From Bacteroidales bacterium (GTDB taxonomy: Bacteria; Bacteroidota; Bacteroidia; Bacteroidales; GCA-2748055), in NCBI GenBank assembly GCA_020636775.1, contig JACJXF010000003.1, positions 62,001 through 126,000 on the forward strand: a stretch of DNA of 64,000 nt, written 5' to 3'. Below the pieces are notes generated by a model that ran no database searches, was not told the origin of the DNA, and saw only the letters and a list, made by a program, of their open reading frames with translations. Of this stretch, positions 1 through 9,811 are shown piece after piece. Numbering within the stretch: position 1 is the first letter of the stretch; each line of letters opens with the position of its first letter. The position numbers were made by a program, and so were the translations under genes.

Positions 1-807
1 ATGAATTTCACAACCTTTCTGAAGACCGATGAGGATTATTCAGCTCTAAAAGTAACAGAGCTTGCTTATCATCCCGAGGACGTAATTAATGGAACCGATA
101 CTGTTTTTGGAACTTCTCTTGAGTATATTGAGTTTAAAAACACGGGGGATAAACCATTGAATATATCAGGTATGATGCTCGATTCAGCTGTGCATTGTAC
201 TTTTCCTGCAAATACAGTTTTGGGCCCGCAGCAATATTATGTAGCCGCTTCCAAACCCGGAGCTTTCACTGAATTTTTTGGATATCCGCCTTCGGCAAAT
301 TTTTCTGGGAATTTCTCAAATTCAGGTGAATATGTATTACTGACTGATCCCTTTGGAAATCCGGTTATCTCATTTACCTACAGTGATAAAAGTCCCTGGC
401 CGGTTGAAGCAGATGGCTCAGGATATACCTTGAATTCAACCCTGAACAACCCAGTTGGTGATCCGAATATTTATACCTATTGGAGAGCATCGCATTATAA
501 ACGCGGAACACCTTTTTCCTATGATGAATATCCAAATTCTATAGAAAATAAATTGAATGATGAATTTGAACTCTCACTATATCCAAATCCTGCTTCAGAA
601 TTTGTAAGTATTGATATTAAGTCTGAAAATCAGGAGGAAGAATTCAGAATTAAGATATATAGTTATGCCGGAGTTCTTTTATATGATAAGGTTTTTGAAA
701 ATGAAACGACTATCAACCTTAGAGAAAATGGAATTGTTCCCGGTATGTATCTCCTGAAAATTGAAAACAGCAGGCATACTGAAACCAGAAAGTTGATTGT
801 AAATTAA
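1..807 (+). CDS. Lamin-tail-domain surface protein with type IX sorting domain (C-terminal part)
   Basis: The reading frame is open from base 1, so this is probably the tail of a longer protein whose start lies outside the window; the ATG at 1 need not be the real start. Residues about 15-160 resemble a lamin-tail domain: an opening of the LKVTELAYHP type, then LEYIEFKNTGDKPLNISGM and a late GEYVLLTDPFGNPV strand. Such domains occur in Bacteroidota surface proteins, often after CotH-kinase or nuclease modules. The last 80 or so residues (ELSLYPNPASEF near 190, then IYSYAGVLLYDK and PGMYLLKIE) form a type A sorting domain, which directs export through the type IX system and attachment to the cell surface. 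The enzymatic part, if any, is not visible here. Confidence 0.8.
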   Translation: MNFTTFLKTDEDYSALKVTELAYHPEDVINGTDTVFGTSLEYIEFKNTGDKPLNISGMMLDSAVHCTFPANTVLGPQQYYVAASKPGAFTEFFGYPPSANFSGNFSNSGEYVLLTDPFGNPVISFTYSDKSPWPVEADGSGYTLNSTLNNPVGDPNIYTYWRASHYKRGTPFSYDEYPNSIENKLNDEFELSLYPNPASEFVSIDIKSENQEEEFRIKIYSYAGVLLYDKVFENETTINLRENGIVPGMYLLKIENSRHTETRKLIVN

Positions 808-1280
808 TTCTCAGGGATAGTATATAAGTATTGTTTTTTCAAGAAGAGACTGAATTATTAATACTGTATTTGGCTTCAAGAGATTTGGGATTTCTTTATT
901 AGTTTTTAGTGAATGGTGAAGCTTTAAACAGTTTGCTATTATCTCAATTCCATTTCTACTTTAATAACGGTATTAAAGTATCATTTTGTGAAAAGATGTA
1001 ATGCCTTCTTTCCTGACATCTGGGTTGCAATACCCTCATTTACCTAAAAGTAACTTAAAATGCAAAAACGCCCGAAGTAATAGCGGGTGTGTTAGTTCCA
1101 ACGAATGTTTGGATTTCAGCTTTATCTTGCAAATAGCAATAAAAATACTTTGGCAACAGTGAGTGAAAAAAGTAGCGGATGAGCTAACAAGCTGAATGTT
1201 GAAAGTTCTCCGATTTTTAAAAGGCTTTACGGAGGTATTGAATAATCCCTTACTAACAATATTGAATGGATCAGAATCTT
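808..1280. other. 473-bp gap without a gene; holds several inverted repeats
   Basis: No convincing reading frame is present on either strand. The left half is plain AT-rich sequence. From about 1060 onwards there are three inverted repeats: CGCCCG (1069-1074) with CGGGTG (1084-1089, one G-T pair); GTTAGTTC (1091-1098) with GAGCTAAC (1181-1188, one G-T pair), enclosing about 80 bases; and CTCCG (1208-1212) with CGGAG (1230-1234). This could be a structured RNA, a worn mobile-element end or a transcript terminus. The sequence alone does not decide. Confidence 0.5.
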
Positions 1281-1478
1281 TCAGGGGACAAGTCTGATGC
1301 TCTTATTCTCAATCATTTCCTGAAGCTGGTTCAGCAAAGCCTGTTCATGAGCATCGATATGGGAGTCTCTGGACGCCTCTGCAAGGATTTCTTCATATTC
1401 TGCTCTTGTAAGCTTATGATCATCAATTGCTGCATCAATAAGTTTTCTTAATCTTGCAGCTCTTTCACTTATTCCCAT
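1281..1478 (-). CDS. Small hypothetical protein, 65 aa, helical
   Basis: A 65-residue acidic protein, probably all-helical, with a regular heptad-like pattern (KLTRAEYEEILAEASRDSH, then IDAHEQALLNQLQEMIE). The spacing of acidic positions recalls the helical repeats of TerB-like or EF-hand-like small proteins, but no family can be named with confidence. It has no signal peptide and no membrane segment, so it is probably cytoplasmic. It lies alone between the inverted-repeat gap and the giant PKD gene, separated from the latter by a strong terminator. The frame on the opposite strand here is only a shadow. Coding is supported by the amphipathic pattern and normal composition; function is unknown. 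Confidence 0.55.
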   Translation of the reverse strand: MGISERAARLRKLIDAAIDDHKLTRAEYEEILAEASRDSHIDAHEQALLNQLQEMIENKSIRLVP

Positions 1479-1562
1479 TGTTATTTACATTTAATTTTAG
1501 CCTTATAAATTTAACAAAATATAGATAATTTGGTTTTGTTACTTTCACAATTTATTAAAAAA

Positions 1563-1586
1563 AAAAGCGCCCCGAAAGGCGCTTTT
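1563..1586 (-). terminator. Rho-independent terminator of the PKD-repeat gene
   Basis: The arms AAAAGCGCC (1563-1571) and GGCGCTTTT (1578-1586) pair perfectly around a 6-base loop. On the minus strand the hairpin is followed by a long T run (from the A run before 1563). It sits about 20 bases past the stop codon of the PKD gene, the expected place for its terminator. Confidence 0.85.
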
Positions 1587-1607
1587 AAAATTGAGTTATG
1601 GATTAAG

Positions 1608-4600
1608 TTACCTTGTGATTACCATCTGTCTGGTAATGGTTCCTTCATCTGATATCAGCTTCAGATGATAAACACCTGTTGATAAAATACCTGAATCCCA
1701 GTTGATTTCATAACGTCCCGAATCCTTAAAGGATTTCTCCAGTGTCTGAACTCTTCTTCCCAGCTGGTCGAATATAGCCATTTCAATATACTGGGGTTTA
1801 TCTAAGGAATAGGTAATGTTTGTATAATCAACAAATGGATTAGGGAATACATTAAGCTCAATACTGCTTGGTATGCCTGGCTTAACCGAGACTCCAAATT
1901 TGGTTGAAACAAAGTCACAGAATTCATCAGATTGTCCGCTAACAGGATCTGTAACCTTCAAACAAACCCTGTATTTACCTGCGATCTGATAATAATGTGT
2001 AACGATTTTAGTAGTCGAATCCATTATGGTGAAGGATTCTTTCTTAATCTGTTTGTCACCAAAATCCCATTCTACGGTAGCGCCATCACCTGAACTGGCA
2101 CTTACAAGGTCAACAGGATACCCGGCAATTTTCTTATTTCCATCATATGCTTCGTATCCAAATGCTGCTTTAAGTACCATATTGTCGGCAACGTTTAGCA
2201 ACTTGTAATCATTGCTTTCACAACCTGTGGCAGAATTTACAGCCTTAAGTTTCACGAGGTAGTAACCTTTTGAATCATAGGTGTGGGTAGGATTCGTTTC
2301 AAAAGAAACTGAATCAGGTCTGCTATCACCAAAGTCCCAATAATAGTTATCAATATTTCCAAAGGACTGGTTAACAAATGTTGCCTTCTTCAGAGTAGTG
2401 TCGATTGTAAACATGAAGTTAGCATGACAATCAAATGCAGCATTCGCCTGAACCACAACCCATTTGCAACCCATGTTTTTAATACCTGCTTCATTTACCA
2501 CGGTCAGACAGACATAATAATATCCGGCTTTAGCATATGTATGAACAGGATTAAATTCTGTTGAATTTTCAGATTCATCTCCAAAATTCCAGATCACTTC
2601 ACGAATATCTCCCATTGATTTATTGCTGAATAAAACCTCAGAGCTAATGGGGTCAACTCGGTAAATAAAGTCAGCACTGCAGTCAATGCCCAGTGAACTG
2701 ATGAGAAGATTCTCCTGATAATAATCCATACATCCTGTATTAACATCGTAGGTGTTCAAACCCGTGCTGTAAATACCAGCACTTGGAAATTCATGTTCAG
2801 GGTTTTGATCTGTAGAGTAGCTTCCATCACCAAAGCTCCAGAGCATGGCGGTTGATTCGCCCAGTACCTGGTTTGTGAAATATGCTGTAAGCTCCGTAGA
2901 GTCAATATAGTATGCAAAGTTAGCAGAACAATTAATCTCGCCAACCTGAATAGCATGTCTGGTTTCATCAGTGCATATTCCTGCTCCGCTGACCACAGTT
3001 TGTGAAACCATATAAAGTCCGCCTTTTTTGTAGCTATGAGCCGGATTAGGATCAACGCTGAAGCTTCCGTCACCAAAATCCCAATAGTAATAATCGATTA
3101 ATCCCTGAGATTCATCTTTGAAATTAACCGTATTGTTATCGGAATTTATATTGGTGGAAAAGCCAGCAGCGCAGTCTGCATCCCCAACCAATACCATTGC
3201 TGAGTATGTATCCTGACAATTGCTTTCATCATTTCTCACTGAGAGTGTTACTTTATAATAACCTGCCTTATCAAAAATGATACTCGGATTTTCCCTGGCA
3301 GATGATTTTCCATTTCCAAAAGTCCAGAAATAAGAATTGACAGCTCCCTGCGATTGATTCAGGAATTTCACCTCCTTGGTAGAAGGATCAACAAAATAAG
3401 TAAACATTGAACCTAAATTGCAGGGAGGAGTTCCGACTACCACATTTTTACACACGGAGTTCGCAACTGATGTCAGATTATCTGAAACTGTAAGACATAC
3501 TTTGTAGGCACCCGGTTTTGAATAGGTATATACTGGATCCTTAACTTTCAGAACTTTACCGTCGCCCATTGTCCAGTAATAATTTGTCACATTTGTCGAC
3601 GATAATCCGCTGAAACTAACCTTGAAATTGTCGGGGTTCACAATATATGAGAAGTCTGCCTGAACAAAGCTTCCATCAGCAGGTATGAAAACAACCTTTT
3701 TGCAAATTGATGACTGACATGCATTGGTTGAATTCCAAATTCTCAGACAAACGTTATAAATACCTGTTTTTAAATAAGTATGAACAGGGTTTGCTGCAGT
3801 GCTGAATTTTCCATCTCCAAAATCCCAGTAGTAAAATTCTGCACCGGTGGATGTTGAGAAGAAATTAGTGGTTCCGCTTCCTGTATTTATTGAGAAATTA
3901 AAATCAGACTGGCAGGGAACAAAGCCATAGGTAACCTTCTTCGCAATAGATGACTGGCAGTTATTCTGATCGTTAAAAATAGTCAGAACTACGGTATATA
4001 TACCATCCCGCGCATATACGTGGTACGGATACTGATCAGTTGAATATTCGCCATCTCCAAAATCCCAGTACCATCTGGTAGGTGTTCCGGCAGACTGGTC
4101 TGAGAAATAAATACCGCCATCTTCACCATAATCAAACTGAGCATCACAAAGCTTCAGTTTGTTCTGAACGGTGTAAATCTCAGATTGTGTGGTAGAACCA
4201 CAGGCATTGGTAACTGTAATACTTACCTTATAATCCCTGGCAACCTGATAAACATGTGTCGGATTCTTTAGCGTTGAAGTTGTTCCGTCGCCAAAATTCC
4301 ATAAGTAAGTATTGTTTTCTATTGCCCGGTAATTATTGTCCTCAAAAGTAAAATGAACGGAATCACCGGTCATCATATTGTAATTACTTGGATACCAATA
4401 AAATTGTGTTTGCTTTTTAGGAACAATAGTGGCTTTTGTTGTAAGGACGTCTACCCGGCCACATCCGTTGGTTGCGTTAACTGTTACATTGTAGACACCC
4501 GGATTGGTGTAGATATGTACGGGATTTGATAAGGTACTAGTATTGCCATCTCCAAAGTTCCAAACGTAAGACTTGCCTCCAACAACATTAAATTGCACTT

Positions 4601-7109
4601 TATCACCGGGGCAAACAGCAAGATAATCACCGGGATTGGAAACGACTCTTGTGAATGTACCTGTAAGGAAGTTACTCCGATCGGTGCAAAGATCAGTGCC
4701 TACCGGAACAAATTGCAAGGTATTGGCATCTGGTCGTACTATACGGTATTTACCCATATCACCGCAACCATTGTAATTATTCATTTCAATGGTGTCTATA
4801 TTTCTATAATAGTAACCACTGATAAAGTTGTTATATTTTGAATAGTAAACAGGGTCATCGGCATATGCCAGATCAAAACTGTTTCCTTCACCTGCATACA
4901 TGCTAACTCTGGCATATACTCCCGGCTCTACGAGTTTGTACCATTCGCCCTCAGGTCTGGATGAATTACAAACTCCATCCCAGTAGGAATAGGGATCTAT
5001 AATCGCTTCAATTCCCTGAGATGATAAATCTGTAACTCCGGAAGGTATAATTGGTATGCTATAAAGATCAGATCCTGATTGCTGCATAGAGCCATAAGCA
5101 TCAGGTTGCAGATTATAATCAGCTGTACCACTGCAATAATAGGTCGCTGCTATACCAACTGTCAATGCCTCCAATGGATTCACAGGAATATAGGCTTTCA
5201 CCTGTTTTGCCACTGTCAGATCGGCTGAAGTGAAATTGACAACTCCGGATGGATACATGGGATCTCCATTATAAAATCCATAAAAATCTCCATAATAGAA
5301 GAACAGCTGGAATTTAGTTCCGTATGTTGCTTTCCAGCCTGGCCAGGAAACAGGAATAGTTATTTCATAATCGCTGGCATCATGGCGTACTGACCAGTCT
5401 TCAGGAGTTTTATAGGATTGATCTTCTGTAGAATTCTCAATATAGTAGAATGGTTTTCTCGCTGAATTATTATCAACTGTAATAACGCCATTGTTGGTAA
5501 CTGTAGCACCACATGCTGAAGTGGCTGTAAAGATATAGGAATATACTCCGGTAGTTGCATAAGTATGGCTCTTAAGTATTTGCAGGTTCAGATCTTCATT
5601 GGTTTTTAGATTAGAAACTGATTGTCCGTCACCAAAGTTTATAGAGTAGGAGTAATTATTTCTTGCATCGAAGTTTTCATCCCAAAAATATACCTTGTCT
5701 CCTGCACAGATTGTTGTGGGAAGTAAATTCAGGGATGTATTAGGTTTGGTTGTGCTGCTTACAACAATGTATTTTTGTGATGAGTTTGTCATTCCACACA
5801 GATCTTTTGCATATAAGCTAACAGTGTACAGACCAGGAGTATTGTAGGTATGTGATGAGTTTAGTCCGTAAAATGTTCCTCCGTCACCGAAATCCCATAT
5901 ATAACTGATATTGGGACCTCCATAGGTTTGATTTATGAAGTTTACTGTGGTTGCAGGGCATATGTGAAGAGTGTCACTGTAGTCAGGATTTACTTCAAAA
6001 TCGAAGTATGGGTAGGGAACATAGGATTCCTGACCATAGACGCCAACTTGTCGGCTAAACGAATTTGAAAGCAAACATCCGTTTTTAACTGTGAGAGTAA
6101 CGGTATAATCTCCTGAACTGCGGAACAGGTGAACCGGATTCCTCAGGGTGGAAGTTGAACCATCCCCAAAATCCCAGAAATAGGTACCACTGCCAAATGC
6201 TGTGAATGTAACGGGAGCTCCCGGACAATTTCCAGATCCGTCTGAATTGCTGTAATCGAAGCTCGCATCAGGAAGGGCGCTTAAACCCAGATTTACAGGG
6301 AAATTGACAGTTGTTGAACCTCCGCATGAGTTTGTTACTGTGACCTTTGCAGCATATGAAGTAAGGGTGTTACTTTTGTAGGTGTAGTTTGGACTTTTAA
6401 GATTTGATGTCTTACCATCACCAAAATCCCAAAGGTAGGATGCATAATCCCCATTTATACTAAAACTCACAGGATCGTTAACACATCCTGCATTAACCAT
6501 AACGTCTGTTGCCGTAACCTGTGGCTTGGCTCCGGCTCCGACAGTGATCACCTTTACAATTGTATCTGTTCCACAATCGTTGGTGGCAATAAGTTTAAGA
6601 TTATAGGTTCCTGCTTTATCGTAGGTAAAGCTGGCGTTCTGATAATCGGAATAACGGGATGTAAAATAGCTTGTGTAACCAAAATCCCAGCTGTTATACC
6701 ATACATTTTGCACTGAAACAGCAACTTCCTGACCCACACATATCTGGGTACCAGTAGATAAATTGAAGTTGTTTGTTCTGCCTCCAATTTCAACGGTATA
6801 AAGGCTCGAACCCATTAAACTGGCGTCATTGGAATCATAAACCTCCAGAATAAGTGTGTGAACTCCACGCATTAAGGGGAAAGTTGCAACGGGGTAGTCA
6901 ACAGTGGAAACCTGAACTCCATCTATTTTCCATTTGTACTGAGCAGTGCCCACAGGCGCAACAGATGAATAGTTGTAGAAGGTAAGGTTTGCAGGTTCGC
7001 AATATGAGTCAGTACCAAATCCAAAGTCGACATAATTCTGACCAAATGCGGCGATACTGCTGAAAACGACAGCGAATACCAGGAAAAGACGTGTAAATGC
7101 TTTTTTCAT
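1608..7109 (-). CDS. Giant PKD-repeat surface protein with type A type IX sorting domain
   Basis: The protein has about 1,833 residues. The start at 7109 is preferred over the upstream ATG at 7163: it begins a clean signal peptide (MKKAFTRLFLVFAVVFSSIAAFG), and the likely promoter box at 7177-7184 leaves only about 7 bases before 7163. After the signal peptide come about 15-17 PKD-type repeats, recognised by WDFGDG, a following NPxHxY and a final YxVxLxVxN strand. The array is interrupted by about 280 residues without PKD repeats (roughly 4600-5450 on the DNA). The last 90 residues (NVFPNPFVDYTNITY, then STGVYHLKLISDEG) are a type A sorting domain. PKD arrays are extended beta-sandwich stalks used in adhesion or polymer binding. 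The ligand cannot be told. It is transcribed alone and ends at the terminator at 1563-1586. Confidence 0.9.
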   Translation of the reverse strand: MKKAFTRLFLVFAVVFSSIAAFGQNYVDFGFGTDSYCEPANLTFYNYSSVAPVGTAQYKWKIDGVQVSTVDYPVATFPLMRGVHTLILEVYDSNDASLMGSSLYTVEIGGRTNNFNLSTGTQICVGQEVAVSVQNVWYNSWDFGYTSYFTSRYSDYQNASFTYDKAGTYNLKLIATNDCGTDTIVKVITVGAGAKPQVTATDVMVNAGCVNDPVSFSINGDYASYLWDFGDGKTSNLKSPNYTYKSNTLTSYAAKVTVTNSCGGSTTVNFPVNLGLSALPDASFDYSNSDGSGNCPGAPVTFTAFGSGTYFWDFGDGSTSTLRNPVHLFRSSGDYTVTLTVKNGCLLSNSFSRQVGVYGQESYVPYPYFDFEVNPDYSDTLHICPATTVNFINQTYGGPNISYIWDFGDGGTFYGLNSSHTYNTPGLYTVSLYAKDLCGMTNSSQKYIVVSSTTKPNTSLNLLPTTICAGDKVYFWDENFDARNNYSYSINFGDGQSVSNLKTNEDLNLQILKSHTYATTGVYSYIFTATSACGATVTNNGVITVDNNSARKPFYYIENSTEDQSYKTPEDWSVRHDASDYEITIPVSWPGWKATYGTKFQLFFYYGDFYGFYNGDPMYPSGVVNFTSADLTVAKQVKAYIPVNPLEALTVGIAATYYCSGTADYNLQPDAYGSMQQSGSDLYSIPIIPSGVTDLSSQGIEAIIDPYSYWDGVCNSSRPEGEWYKLVEPGVYARVSMYAGEGNSFDLAYADDPVYYSKYNNFISGYYYRNIDTIEMNNYNGCGDMGKYRIVRPDANTLQFVPVGTDLCTDRSNFLTGTFTRVVSNPGDYLAVCPGDKVQFNVVGGKSYVWNFGDGNTSTLSNPVHIYTNPGVYNVTVNATNGCGRVDVLTTKATIVPKKQTQFYWYPSNYNMMTGDSVHFTFEDNNYRAIENNTYLWNFGDGTTSTLKNPTHVYQVARDYKVSITVTNACGSTTQSEIYTVQNKLKLCDAQFDYGEDGGIYFSDQSAGTPTRWYWDFGDGEYSTDQYPYHVYARDGIYTVVLTIFNDQNNCQSSIAKKVTYGFVPCQSDFNFSINTGSGTTNFFSTSTGAEFYYWDFGDGKFSTAANPVHTYLKTGIYNVCLRIWNSTNACQSSICKKVVFIPADGSFVQADFSYIVNPDNFKVSFSGLSSTNVTNYYWTMGDGKVLKVKDPVYTYSKPGAYKVCLTVSDNLTSVANSVCKNVVVGTPPCNLGSMFTYFVDPSTKEVKFLNQSQGAVNSYFWTFGNGKSSARENPSIIFDKAGYYKVTLSVRNDESNCQDTYSAMVLVGDADCAAGFSTNINSDNNTVNFKDESQGLIDYYYWDFGDGSFSVDPNPAHSYKKGGLYMVSQTVVSGAGICTDETRHAIQVGEINCSANFAYYIDSTELTAYFTNQVLGESTAMLWSFGDGSYSTDQNPEHEFPSAGIYSTGLNTYDVNTGCMDYYQENLLISSLGIDCSADFIYRVDPISSEVLFSNKSMGDIREVIWNFGDESENSTEFNPVHTYAKAGYYYVCLTVVNEAGIKNMGCKWVVVQANAAFDCHANFMFTIDTTLKKATFVNQSFGNIDNYYWDFGDSRPDSVSFETNPTHTYDSKGYYLVKLKAVNSATGCESNDYKLLNVADNMVLKAAFGYEAYDGNKKIAGYPVDLVSASSGDGATVEWDFGDKQIKKESFTIMDSTTKIVTHYYQIAGKYRVCLKVTDPVSGQSDEFCDFVSTKFGVSVKPGIPSSIELNVFPNPFVDYTNITYSLDKPQYIEMAIFDQLGRRVQTLEKSFKDSGRYEINWDSGILSTGVYHLKLISDEGTITRQMVITR

Positions 7110-7176
7110 ATGATAGGTATTAAATTTCAATTTATAAATCCCCTTAGGGAATAGATTTTTCATTTTGTCGATACGG

Positions 7177-7184
7177 CAAAATTA
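7177..7184 (-). promoter_or_regulatory. -7 promoter box for the PKD-repeat gene
   Basis: Read on the minus strand this is TAATTTTG, a full match to the Bacteroidota -7 box TAnnTTTG. It predicts transcription from about 7170, giving a leader of about 60 bases to the ATG at 7109. No good TTG -33 element is seen at the usual 19-21 base spacing. Confidence 0.5.
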
Positions 7185-7247
7185 TCAGACAAGTTACAAT
7201 GATCTGCACTTAAAATAAAGACAAGGAGGTATTTTTTGACGGACGGC

Positions 7248-9635
7248 TTAAATCTTTAATCCGATGACCAGAATATCATCGATCTGTTCAATATTTCCCA
7301 TCCATTTTTCGAGGGCAGAGTTGAGTATTTTTCCCTGTTCCTGCAGAGGCTTCCCGGAAATAGCCAAAATCAGCTCTTTAAATCGCTTTGCCATGAATTT
7401 TTTACTCTTATCTCCACCAAACTGATCCACAAATCCATCAGAGAAAATATAGAGTTCATCATCCTTCTTAACATCAAATTCCTTAAGAGAGAAGTCAGTA
7501 GCGCCTTTTAAATGAATTCCGATTGGCATCCTGTCTGCATCGTATTCCTGTAAATCATTTTTTCGCACCAGGTAAAGCGGGTTATAGGCTCCCGCAAATT
7601 CGGCCTTCATTGTTTTGTGGTCGATGCAAACTACGGCCATATCCATTCCATCCTGAGCTTCTCCTTCCTTACCGGTCTGATGAAGGGAGTCGACAACATT
7701 CCTTCGGAGCTCATTAAGAATCTCATTTGGTTTCGTATGACCCTGCTTATTGACAATTTCATTCAGGAAGGACACACCGAGCATACTCATAAAGGCTCCG
7801 GGGACTCCGTGTCCGGTGCAGTCTGCGGCAATAACAATGGTTTTGGTTCCGGTTTCCGTCATCCAGTAATAGTCGCCACTAACAATGTCTCTTGGTCTGT
7901 AAAGGATAAAGTGATCGGACAGATTCTTTTCCAAAATCCGGCTTGGGGGTATTATGGCTGTCTGTATTCTCTTGGCATAATGGATACTGTCTGTTATTTC
8001 CTGTTTTTGCAGGAAAATCTGATCCCTTTGATGTTTTATCTCAATATTTTGTTCTTCAAGAAGAATATTTGCTCTTTTCTTTTCACGGAATTGCCTGTAA
8101 AGTATTATTGAGAATACGAAAACCGTTAGCAAGCCAAGGATAAAGCTATAAATCAAAAGACGCTGTCTGCGGTTTTCCGCATCCTTCTTTTCAAGTTCAG
8201 CCTGGCTTTGTGCGGCTTCAGCTTTTTGTTTATCCAGTTCTGATTTTTGAATAATTAATTCCTTGTCCTTTTTATCGGTCTCATATTTGGCGTTTAGTTC
8301 AGAAATCTGGTTGAGATAGCTTTCTGAAATGGTACTGTCCTTTAGATCGCTGTAATTTTTAAAGTTCTGCAGTGCAATTTTATAAATACCCTGTTTCTCA
8401 TATACTTCAGAAATATTTTTATAGAGCTCATAGACTTCTTTCTTATGGCCCAGATCCTTATTTATCTTCAGGCTCATGTCAAAGTACTGCAGTGCTTCGC
8501 TGTATTTTCCCCACTTAAAATAAATTCTGCCAAGATCTCTGTAATTGGATCCAACCTCTTTTGTATTTCCGGTTTCCTGATTTATTTGGAGTGCATTTTT
8601 GCAATACTGCAAAGCTTCACTGAAATTACCTCCCTCGAGATAAACATTACCTGCATTATTTTGGGCACTTGCAACCCCAGGTTTAAAGTTTTGCTCTCTA
8701 AACAGTCGTTCTGCTTTTTTAAATTTTGTGAGGGCCTCTCCATAGTCCTTCTTTTCTTTATAAACCAATCCCATACTGTTTAATTGCTGGGCAACCAGGA
8801 TATACTGCTTTTTGGCACTAAAGAAATTCTCTGCTTTTGCGTAATTTTCAAGGGCTTTGTCAAGGTCATAGCCAACGTAAAAATATATGTTACCAATGTT
8901 TGCATAAGCCATTCCCATTTGAATGGTGTCTCCAATACTTTCCTGTAGATTAAGGTTTTGCTGGTAATATTCAATGGCTTTCTGGTATTCGCCCCAGTTT
9001 TTGTAGATAACACCCATGGTATTATACACAACTCCCAGATCAGCTTTGTTATTCGTTTCGAGGAAAACTGTCACAGCTTTTTCACAGGCTTTCATGGAGC
9101 TAACATAATTGCTCTGAGCGTAATAAATTGCACCCAATGCCATATTGGCTTTCCCGATAAGATTTTTATCTTCAATTTTTGTGGCGTAATCAAGAGCGGA
9201 TTCTGCATATTTGATCGCATCAGCAGGCCTGACAGCCCTTAAAAAATCACTGGCTGAAAGGGAAGATGAAATAATTCTGGCTGTATCCTTTAACTCCCGA
9301 TATACTTCAACGGTTTTTATATAATAATCCAGAGCCGTTTGCTTATCCTTCGAATTATATAATTTTCCAAGCAGGGTATAGGCTTTTGCCACTTCCTCCT
9401 TTTGGTCATATTTAAGAGCAATTTCAAGTGCTTTTTCCGCACTTGCAATGGAATTTTCCAGATCTTTTAAGGCAACGTATTGCATTACCATATCCAGATA
9501 AAGCGGTGCCAGCTTATTTTCAGAACTCTTTGAGATGATATTATTCAGGCTGTCAATCCCCCGGCTTTGGGAATAGGAACTCAGGCCTGTTGTAATCAGG
9601 AAAAATAATATATAAAACTTCTTCAAAAATTGCAT
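7248..9635 (-). CDS. TPR-repeat membrane sensor with C-terminal PP2C/SpoIIE phosphatase
   Basis: This 795-residue protein has a signal peptide, then about ten tetratricopeptide repeats (residues about 35-440, with motifs such as GEYQKAIEYYQQNLNLQE and GKYSEALQYFDMSLKIN). These are followed by a charged coiled coil (about 445-490), one membrane helix (about 493-515), a second coiled coil, and a PP2C-like SpoIIE phosphatase (about 550-795). The metal-binding motifs are intact: SGDYYW, AADCTGHGVPGAFMSML and the late IFSDGFVDQFGG. The TPR part faces the periplasm and the phosphatase the cytoplasm. The family removes phosphate from serine or threonine of partner proteins, often anti-sigma antagonists; no such partner is next to it. 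The gene at 36350-39751 has a very similar output end on a different sensor. Confidence 0.9.
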   Translation of the reverse strand: MQFLKKFYILFFLITTGLSSYSQSRGIDSLNNIISKSSENKLAPLYLDMVMQYVALKDLENSIASAEKALEIALKYDQKEEVAKAYTLLGKLYNSKDKQTALDYYIKTVEVYRELKDTARIISSSLSASDFLRAVRPADAIKYAESALDYATKIEDKNLIGKANMALGAIYYAQSNYVSSMKACEKAVTVFLETNNKADLGVVYNTMGVIYKNWGEYQKAIEYYQQNLNLQESIGDTIQMGMAYANIGNIYFYVGYDLDKALENYAKAENFFSAKKQYILVAQQLNSMGLVYKEKKDYGEALTKFKKAERLFREQNFKPGVASAQNNAGNVYLEGGNFSEALQYCKNALQINQETGNTKEVGSNYRDLGRIYFKWGKYSEALQYFDMSLKINKDLGHKKEVYELYKNISEVYEKQGIYKIALQNFKNYSDLKDSTISESYLNQISELNAKYETDKKDKELIIQKSELDKQKAEAAQSQAELEKKDAENRRQRLLIYSFILGLLTVFVFSIILYRQFREKKRANILLEEQNIEIKHQRDQIFLQKQEITDSIHYAKRIQTAIIPPSRILEKNLSDHFILYRPRDIVSGDYYWMTETGTKTIVIAADCTGHGVPGAFMSMLGVSFLNEIVNKQGHTKPNEILNELRRNVVDSLHQTGKEGEAQDGMDMAVVCIDHKTMKAEFAGAYNPLYLVRKNDLQEYDADRMPIGIHLKGATDFSLKEFDVKKDDELYIFSDGFVDQFGGDKSKKFMAKRFKELILAISGKPLQEQGKILNSALEKWMGNIEQIDDILVIGLKI

Positions 9636-9811
9636 TTAGTTTCCTTCAATTATCCAATAAATGTAGCGTATTATATGCTAAATGCCAATTAAAAATTTTT
9701 TCAGCATTAAACTATAACGCATAGTAAATAATAAAGTTTCAGTGAGCGCTGGATTTATCCCATGAAAATTATCAACAGGATTCCCTAAAAATTTACTATC
9801 ACTTTCTGCAA

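Noticed and set aside
1091..1188. Pair GTTAGTTC/GAGCTAAC resembling an integron attC site
   Set aside because: attC needs RYYYAAC first and GTTRRRY last. Here GTTAG comes first and CTAAC last on both strands, and the core sites do not match.
1266..1451. Plus-strand frame of 61 codons
   Set aside because: It is the antisense shadow of the 65-residue minus-strand protein, which has the more natural helical composition.
7617..8111. Plus-strand frame of 164 codons
   Set aside because: It lies entirely opposite the PP2C phosphatase domain, has an unusual composition and no recognisable family, so it is treated as a shadow.
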